Shown: piece after piece, positions 53,346 to 58,281 of the stretch
Layout of the letters: each line of letters opens with the position of its first letter
Numbering within the stretch: position 1 is the stretch's first letter
DNA from: Vibrio zhanjiangensis
Lineage (GTDB): Bacteria > Pseudomonadota > Gammaproteobacteria > Enterobacterales > Vibrionaceae
NCBI RefSeq assembly: GCF_030161235.1
Contig: NZ_BSPW01000068.1
Coordinates: 1 to 58,281, forward strand
Direction: 5' to 3'
Length of the DNA: 58,281 nucleotides
Notes under the pieces: model-generated
The model's input: only the letters and a program-made list of their open reading frames with translations
Databases searched by the model: none
Told to the model about the DNA's origin: nothing
Translations under genes and position numbers: made by a program

Positions 53346-54722
53346 GTGACCAACACATTTAAGAGTCTGAAGCTAAGACATGAACTAATTGAAACATTGG
53401 ACAGTTTAAATTTTATTGAGATGACGCCGATCCAACAGAAAGCGTTACCCGTTGTACTGGAAGGAAAAGATGTTATAGGACAAGGTAAAACGGGTTCAGG
53501 TAAAACGGCTACTTTTTCGCTTGGACTATTGAGCAACCTAAAAGTAAAGCATTTTCGGGTTCAGTCACTGGTTTTGTGCCCAACTCGTGAATTGGCGGAT
53601 CAAGTCGCACAAGAGATACGCTTACTTGCTCGCGGAATTCACAATATCAAAGTATTAACCTTGTGCGGTGGAATGCCTATGGGGCCACAAATTGGCTCGC
53701 TTGAGCATGGCGCACATATATTAGTGGGTACGCCTGGGCGAGTACTTGATCATTTGTCTAAAGATCGTATCAATTTAGATGATCTCAACACTCTAGTATT
53801 GGACGAAGCCGATAGAATGTTAGAAATGGGTTTTGAAGATGCCATCGATGCCATTACTAGGCGAGCACCTAGAGTAAGACAGACTCTACTATTTAGTGCT
53901 ACTTTCCCTGCCAATATTGAGGCGTTGGCAGGGAAAGTGATGCGGGAACCACTGATGGTAAAGGTTGAATCAACACATCAAATGAGTACCATCGAACAGC
54001 AATTCTTCCAACTTGACACAGTAGAAGAGCGAGATGAAGCGCTCGAAACGTTGCTTTTAACGCACAAACCTGAGTCTTCGGTTGTATTTTGTAACACAAA
54101 AAAAGAAGTTCAGAATGTCGCCGATGAACTCAGCCATCGAGGTTTCAGTGTTACAGAACTCCACGGTGACATGGAACAACGTGATCGTGAACAAGCATTA
54201 ACCATGTTTGCGAACAAGAGTATCTCTGTATTGGTTGCAACGGATGTAGCAGCGCGAGGTCTCGATGTAGACAACCTAGACGCGGTTTTTAACTATGAGT
54301 TATCTCGTGACCCAGAAGTGCATGTGCATCGCATCGGAAGAACAGGGCGTGCGGGATCAAAAGGTGTCGCATTTAGCTTTTTTAATGCCAAAGAGTCTTA
54401 TCGTGTCGCGCAAATTGATGAATATATGGATATTGAAATTTTACCTATATCCTTACCTAGCAAACCCAATGAAAGACCTTTTTACCCCAAGATGCAAACC
54501 ATCCAGATTTTGGGTGGTAAAAAGCAAAAAGTTCGTGCTGGTGATATTCTAGGGGCCCTCACAAAGCAAGCAGGGCTGGATGGAAAGAAAATAGGCAAAA
54601 TAAAGATTTTACCTATGGTTTCTTATGTTGCTGTCGAACATGAGCTTGTAAAACCAGCGCTCAAACAACTCCAGAACGGAAAGATGAAAGGTCGAAACTT
54701 TAAAGCGCGAGTCATGAAGTAG
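53346..54722 (+). CDS. dbpA: DbpA, DEAD-box RNA helicase acting on 23S rRNA
   Basis: The 458-residue helicase has the standard DEAD-box core: Q motif (NFIEMTPIQQKALPVVL), Walker A GQGKTGSGKT (about residues 42-51), PTRELADQ, GTPGRVLDHL, LDEADRMLEMG (DEAD box), SATFP, then ARGLDVDNLDAVFNY and HRIGRTGRAG. The C-terminal domain (about 385-458), with GGKKQKVRAGDILGALTKQA and KIGKIKILPMVSYVAV, is the DbpA RNA-binding domain that recognises hairpin 92 of 23S rRNA. The start is GTG behind GAGG. It functions in large-subunit assembly. Confidence 0.95.
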   Translation: MTNTFKSLKLRHELIETLDSLNFIEMTPIQQKALPVVLEGKDVIGQGKTGSGKTATFSLGLLSNLKVKHFRVQSLVLCPTRELADQVAQEIRLLARGIHNIKVLTLCGGMPMGPQIGSLEHGAHILVGTPGRVLDHLSKDRINLDDLNTLVLDEADRMLEMGFEDAIDAITRRAPRVRQTLLFSATFPANIEALAGKVMREPLMVKVESTHQMSTIEQQFFQLDTVEERDEALETLLLTHKPESSVVFCNTKKEVQNVADELSHRGFSVTELHGDMEQRDREQALTMFANKSISVLVATDVAARGLDVDNLDAVFNYELSRDPEVHVHRIGRTGRAGSKGVAFSFFNAKESYRVAQIDEYMDIEILPISLPSKPNERPFYPKMQTIQILGGKKQKVRAGDILGALTKQAGLDGKKIGKIKILPMVSYVAVEHELVKPALKQLQNGKMKGRNFKARVMK

Positions 54723-54753
54723 CGTTATTGATTCTAAGTATCCGATAGCATAA

Positions 54754-54782
54754 GGCCTTACATGATAAACACCAGTAAGGCC
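54754..54782. terminator. Hairpin between dbpA and msrAB
   Basis: GGCCTTAC (54754-54761) pairs with GTAAGGCC (54775-54782) around a 13-base loop between convergent stops. T-run is weak, so termination is probable but not certain. Confidence 0.6.
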
Positions 54783-54797
54783 AATGGTACTTCTTAA

Positions 54798-55928
54798 CTA
54801 ATCAAATAAGTACAAGTACTCAGCATAACCCAGTTGCTTTAATTCTTCTTTGGGAATAAATTTCATTGCTGCGGAGTTCATACAATAACGTAATCCCGTT
54901 GGAGCAGGGCCATCTTTAAACACGTGCCCTAAATGCGAATCAGCGAAGCGGCTTCGAACCTCAGTTCTCGGATAAACAAGAAAGTAATCTGTTTTGGTGA
55001 CTATGTATCCTTCGTTAATAGGTTTGGTAAAACTAGGCCATCCGGTACCAGATTTGTATTTATCGGTTGAGGAAAACAACGGTTCACCAGAGACTATATC
55101 AACATAGATACCTTCTTTTTTATTGTCCCAATACTCATTTTTAAAGGCTTTCTCAGTGCCTTCTTTCTGAGTAACGTAGTACTGCAATTCGGTAAGTGTT
55201 GCTTTAATTTCTTTATCTGTTGGCTTTGTATAGGGCTTTATCTTGGTAACTGCGTTGCGTTCATCAATCAATTGACGAAGTGTCTTGGGGTTTTTCTCCC
55301 TGTCGTCGCCAAATATTTCATTGAGATACTGGTCTCGACCTGATGCATAACGATAGTAGTTGTAACGAATCTTATTATGTTTGTAATAATCTTGGTGATA
55401 GGCCTCAGCTGGCCAAAATTTCGAAAATTCAATCAATTCCGTCTTTAGAGGTTTCTTAAAAATACCAAGGTTTTCTATTTCATCCATAAAATCTTGCGCT
55501 ATCTGTTTTTGCTCATTATTGTGATAAAAGATAGCTGGACGATATTGAGGACCACGATCTACGAACGAGCCTTTATTATCCGTAGGGTCTATGTGACGAA
55601 AGAATTGATCCAACACTTGCTCATAACTGACGGTATTTGGATCAAATTTCACTTCGATTACTTCTATATGTCCAGATGTCCCGGAGGAAACCTGCTTGTA
55701 TGTTGGATTTTCCAAGTCACCACCTGAGTAACCCGATACCACGTCAATCACACCCTCCAGTTTTTCCAGATCCGACTCAGTACACCAAAAACAACCGCCA
55801 GCAAGCGTTGCTGTTTCATATTGATTCTTGGTTTCTTTCTTTATTTCAGTTTTCGCAGTGCTAAAAAACGATAATAAAATCGCGATTAAAGCTAGAGTAG
55901 AAAGGACTATCTTTGACTTAACTCTCAT
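54798..55928 (-). CDS. msrAB: Methionine sulfoxide reductase A/B fusion
   Basis: The 376-residue fusion repairs both stereoisomers of methionine sulfoxide in oxidised proteins. An N-terminal hydrophobic segment (about 8-24) is a signal peptide or membrane anchor, so the enzyme faces the periplasm. MsrA (about 38-200) has the catalytic Cys46 in GGCFWC and [20 protein letters not shown]; MsrB (about 240-365) has [32 protein letters not shown] and [11 protein letters not shown] with catalytic Cys349. MsrB lacks visible zinc CxxC pairs. A periplasmic MsrAB needs an electron donor, which is not adjacent. Confidence 0.95.
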   Translation of the reverse strand: MRVKSKIVLSTLALIAILLSFFSTAKTEIKKETKNQYETATLAGGCFWCTESDLEKLEGVIDVVSGYSGGDLENPTYKQVSSGTSGHIEVIEVKFDPNTVSYEQVLDQFFRHIDPTDNKGSFVDRGPQYRPAIFYHNNEQKQIAQDFMDEIENLGIFKKPLKTELIEFSKFWPAEAYHQDYYKHNKIRYNYYRYASGRDQYLNEIFGDDREKNPKTLRQLIDERNAVTKIKPYTKPTDKEIKATLTELQYYVTQKEGTEKAFKNEYWDNKKEGIYVDIVSGEPLFSSTDKYKSGTGWPSFTKPINEGYIVTKTDYFLVYPRTEVRSRFADSHLGHVFKDGPAPTGLRYCMNSAAMKFIPKEELKQLGYAEYLYLFD

Positions 55929-56027
55929 ATCAACCTCTTATAATGCTTTGCCTTTGATTAATAAGAAAGGCAATCACTGGAAAAAATTGCAATCAAAGTG
56001 AGTTTTTACACTACGAATCGTAAGATA

Positions 56028-56053
56028 CAAAAAAGGCAACCTAACGTTGCCTT
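56028..56053 (-). terminator. Terminator of tyrP
   Basis: AAGGCAAC (56033-56040) pairs with GTTGCCTT (56046-56053); read leftwards it is followed by a run of T (CAAAAAA on the plus strand). It lies 20 bases beyond the tyrP stop. Confidence 0.88.
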
Positions 56054-56071
56054 GATTTAAAAGATAGGTTC

Positions 56072-57277
56072 TTAGCCCAAAGAAGGGAGGACGCCTGTAG
56101 TAATGAGGATCTGAGCTGCAATGATAACAACCCCAACAAAACCACTAACCATGAGTCCCCAGTTACCACCCATTACTTGGTAAGTCTCTTGATTGGTTTG
56201 AATAACACGCGACTTTTTAATCATCAAAACGGGTAAGAAAATCGCAAGAACTGTGAGCGATATTGCTGCATATCCCAATGCCATAATAAAGCCTTGTGGA
56301 TAAAAAAGCGCAAATCCCATTGGTGGCAAGAAGGTTACAGCACCGATGATCACACGATTAGAAGCTGCGTTTTCCTTATTAAAGCTGTCTCCTAAAAACT
56401 CAAATAAGCCTAAGCTCACACCCAAAAATGAGGTCAGAAGTGCTAGGTCGGCAAAAACACCGATAGCCTGACTGAGATTTGACTGTTGTACTTTGGTTGA
56501 TAAAGTCGCGATAAGACCACTTAAGCCTTGGTTCTCCAATAAGGCATCTTGACTTACGACTCCCAGCGTTACCACTTGCCAAAAGACATAAACCAGCAAA
56601 GGTATAGAAGAACCAATAATAATGGCTTTACGTAGCGAAGAAGTGTGCCCATCTAAGTAGTTAACGATCGCAGGAATGCTGCCATGGAATCCGAATGAAG
56701 TAAAAATAACCGGAATTGCGGCAATGATGAGTCCTTGCTCTATTGGCATACTGAGTAAATATGACTCGGTCACATTAGGTGCCAAAAAACTCAGGGCAAT
56801 TGCCATGGCAACCAGTTTAATTGTAAACAGGATACGATTAACTTTATCTACTGTACTTGTCCCAATTGTGACTACAGAAGCAACAATGAATGTAAACAAG
56901 ACGGTTGACGAGGTACTGGTTAGCTCTAGCCCTGTAAAGTGGGATAGACGTTGCCCAAATTGAGCGCCACCTCCTGCTATATATGCAGCACACAAAGAAT
57001 AGAAGAGGAAAAACATAGAAAAACTGGCAATCCATTTTCCTTTGCTGCCTAAAAATTGTTTAGCCAGCGTGTGCAAGGTGGCACTTGAATCAGCGTGTTG
57101 ATGTAACTCAACCATTAATAGTGCGGTGTATGACATCAATGCCCATAACGCGAACATAATAATTAGGGATGCCGAAAATCCTATCCCAGCAGAAGCAAGT
57201 GGTAGAGCGAGCATTCCTGCACCAATGGTTGTTCCTGCAATGATCAAAGTGCTGCCCAGTACTTTTGATTTCTTCAT
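56072..57277 (-). CDS. tyrP: Aromatic amino acid permease (TyrP/Mtr type)
   Basis: The 401-residue, about 11-helix transporter opens with the ArAAP-family signature STLIIAGTTIGAGMLALPLA, followed by SAGIGFSASLIIMFALW. FTSFGFHGSIPAIVNYLDGH and FLGVSLGLFEFLGDSF are typical of TyrP. The family imports tyrosine or tryptophan with protons; the sequence favours TyrP, but tryptophan specificity (TnaB/Mtr) is not excluded. It ends in a strong terminator. The upstream region (57278-57623) lies between divergent transcripts. Confidence 0.88.
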   Translation of the reverse strand: MKKSKVLGSTLIIAGTTIGAGMLALPLASAGIGFSASLIIMFALWALMSYTALLMVELHQHADSSATLHTLAKQFLGSKGKWIASFSMFFLFYSLCAAYIAGGGAQFGQRLSHFTGLELTSTSSTVLFTFIVASVVTIGTSTVDKVNRILFTIKLVAMAIALSFLAPNVTESYLLSMPIEQGLIIAAIPVIFTSFGFHGSIPAIVNYLDGHTSSLRKAIIIGSSIPLLVYVFWQVVTLGVVSQDALLENQGLSGLIATLSTKVQQSNLSQAIGVFADLALLTSFLGVSLGLFEFLGDSFNKENAASNRVIIGAVTFLPPMGFALFYPQGFIMALGYAAISLTVLAIFLPVLMIKKSRVIQTNQETYQVMGGNWGLMVSGFVGVVIIAAQILITTGVLPSLG

Positions 57278-57528
57278 GTATTATTTTCTTTACAGTAATT
57301 GGGGTGGGGGTATTAATGCTATCTGAATATGACAAATATCTCATTAAACCATGTTGTGTCGAATATTTTCTAAAAAAAAACGGACAATTTCAAGCTTAGT
57401 GTACATATCATTTGCCCATGACTGTAATTTAAAATTTACATCCATCATTGTGCTTGGCTGATAACAGGACTCAATCTCACGGACAATATGCCGCCTATTC
57501 TGCGTGGATGAATATTTCTTTCAAAAAA

Positions 57529-57571
57529 TTGTCATAAAGTTGGTGTAAAAATGAGAGGCGCATCTTATAGT
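57529..57571 (+). promoter_or_regulatory. Promoter region of the 39-residue gene with half Pho-box
   Basis: TTGTCAT-AAAG-TTGGTGT (57529-57546) has the spacing of a Pho box with a good left half and a poor right half. A TATAGT (57566-57571) could be the -10. The transcript would start near 57578 and reach the strong ribosome binding site at 57612. The rest of 57278-57528 shows no gene, only the leftward promoter area of tyrP. Confidence 0.3.
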
Positions 57572-57623
57572 CTGGTCGGGATAAAGATAAATCCCAGATG
57601 TTATTGTACATAAGGAGGTCAGA

Positions 57624-57743
57624 ATGAATGACCAAATCGTAAACGACGAAAGTCTTGAGCTTATAGACGCAATGGAAATCGGATTCATTTTATCAGATTA
57701 TGAACGAATTACCGATGAGCTTGTAGAAGAACTTGTTAGCTAA
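57624..57743 (+). CDS. Very small acidic protein, 39 residues
   Basis: AAGGAGG at 57611-57617, the best possible ribosome binding site, precedes ATG 57624. The peptide begins MNDQIVNDESLELIDAMEIG and ends with a rich glutamate segment (DELVEELVS). It is very acidic and should be helical (ELIDAME, TDELVEELV). I recognise no family. The strong ribosome binding site and upstream promoter-like sequence argue for a real gene. It lies between tyrP and the helicase gene with no clear operon partner. Confidence 0.6.
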   Translation: MNDQIVNDESLELIDAMEIGFILSDYERITDELVEELVS

Positions 57744-57915
57744 CAGAGTTATACCTCGCCAAACCGCGTATCGAATCCCGTTTTCAACTAAGTTTATTAG
57801 ATAACCTTCCCACTTGGGCGAGGAAAACCATTTTTAAAATTTATACCCTGAGACACTCAACGCCTAACAAAGATTTTGATAGAATGCTAATCCCTGTTTC
57901 ATCTGGACATTTAGC

Positions 57916-58254
57916 ATGCCTTCATTTCAACAATTGGGCTTATCTCCAATTCTAACCCACACGCTCGATACGCTTGGTTTTAATTTTCCGACACCCATTC
58001 AAGAGCAAGCCATTCCTATTATCATGCAAGGAAAAGATGTGCTTGCAGGAGCACAAACAGGAACAGGAAAAACAGCGGCTTTTGGCTTGCCCATACTAAC
58101 CCAAATATTGGAAGATAAAAATCAACGAGATATTCAGTCTAATGATGTAATGGCTTTGGTGGTTGTGCCTACAAGAGAGTTGGCACAGCAAGTATTCGAG
58201 AGTCTTACTGCTTATGCTGAGAAGTGGACCCCAATGGTTGGACACATAAACTAA
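57916..58254 (+). pseudogene. RhlE-like DEAD-box helicase cut off after about 103 residues
   Basis: The frame opens like RhlE: FQQLGLSPILTHTLDTLGF, Q motif FPTPIQEQAIPII, Walker A AGAQTGTGKTAAF (about residues 44-56) and motif Ia VVPTRELAQQVF. After AYAEK it runs into nine residues (WTPMVGHIN) and a stop at 58252-58254. The DEAD box and all later motifs are missing from this window. The point of change coincides with TGGACCCCAATGG at 58225, which resembles an insertion-sequence end. The protein is probably inactive, and the 3' part may lie beyond an inserted element outside the window. Confidence 0.7.
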
Positions 58255-58281
58255 TTCCTTAAGTGGTTGATCCAGCTTATG
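58225..58281. mobile_element. Probable left end of an insertion sequence
   Basis: From TGGACCCCAATGGTTGGACA onward the sequence no longer reads as helicase. A TGGACCCC...TTGGACA terminal motif is typical of IS3-type and similar elements. Only 57 bases are in the window, so neither transposase nor target duplication can be seen. Confidence 0.5.

Overview
The window looks like a piece of a Vibrio genome, probably the second chromosome. It has ordinary gammaproteobacterial genes at roughly 40-45% GC, a complete luxP-luxQ autoinducer-2 receptor operon, attC sites of the Vibrio-repeat type, an HMG-CoA reductase of the kind found in vibrios, a large secreted GH19 chitinase and a TraF-like outer-membrane protein. 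The species and chromosome are inferences from gene content. I see no rRNA, tRNA or CRISPR array.

Bases 1 to about 6450 are accessory DNA. They hold three recognisable integron attC sites (463-586, 1048-1151, 2444-2544) separating small orphan cassette genes, a broken GNAT acetyltransferase and a RelB/RelE-type toxin-antitoxin pair running opposite to the cassettes. After these come an orphan lipoprotein, an alpha/beta hydrolase, a stretch of attC-like nested palindromes, a very AT-rich orphan gene (5336-5968) and a structured relic that may be a transposase remnant (6157-6412).

From 6453 to the end the window is mostly core-like. In order: tmaR, yceH and a GIY-YIG protein; a TraF-like barrel; luxPQ; glpD with a GlpR-type operator; a 1206-residue GH19 chitinase; HMG-CoA reductase; two small unknowns; yccS; helD-cutA overlapping a DUF2238 membrane gene tail to tail; an Fe(II)/2-oxoglutarate-type oxygenase; a DnaJ-related protein; a PF09818 ATPase; an EAL protein; tesA divergent from ybbA-ybbP; an FAD oxidoreductase; pxpABC (5-oxoprolinase); galE; cytochrome b561-yceI; an OLD-family nuclease; a 5'-nucleotidase-like enzyme; riboflavin synthase under an FMN riboswitch; sseA; moeA-moeB divergent from folE; dbpA; msrAB; tyrP; and an rhlE-like helicase cut off by what looks like an insertion-sequence end.

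The genes fall into functional groups: AI-2 sensing (luxPQ), glycerol and chitin use, 5-oxoproline recycling, molybdopterin/folate/riboflavin cofactor synthesis, and periplasmic redox or repair (cybB-yceI, msrAB). The features I think most deserve follow-up are: a 43-codon open frame between the FMN riboswitch and ribE that ends in a TAATG overlap with ribE; a perfect 19-bp inverted repeat inside a cassette gene; three interleaved inverted repeats at 6157-6282; a well-formed Pho-box repeat upstream of a small DUF1127-like gene; and several very small genes with strong ribosome binding sites.
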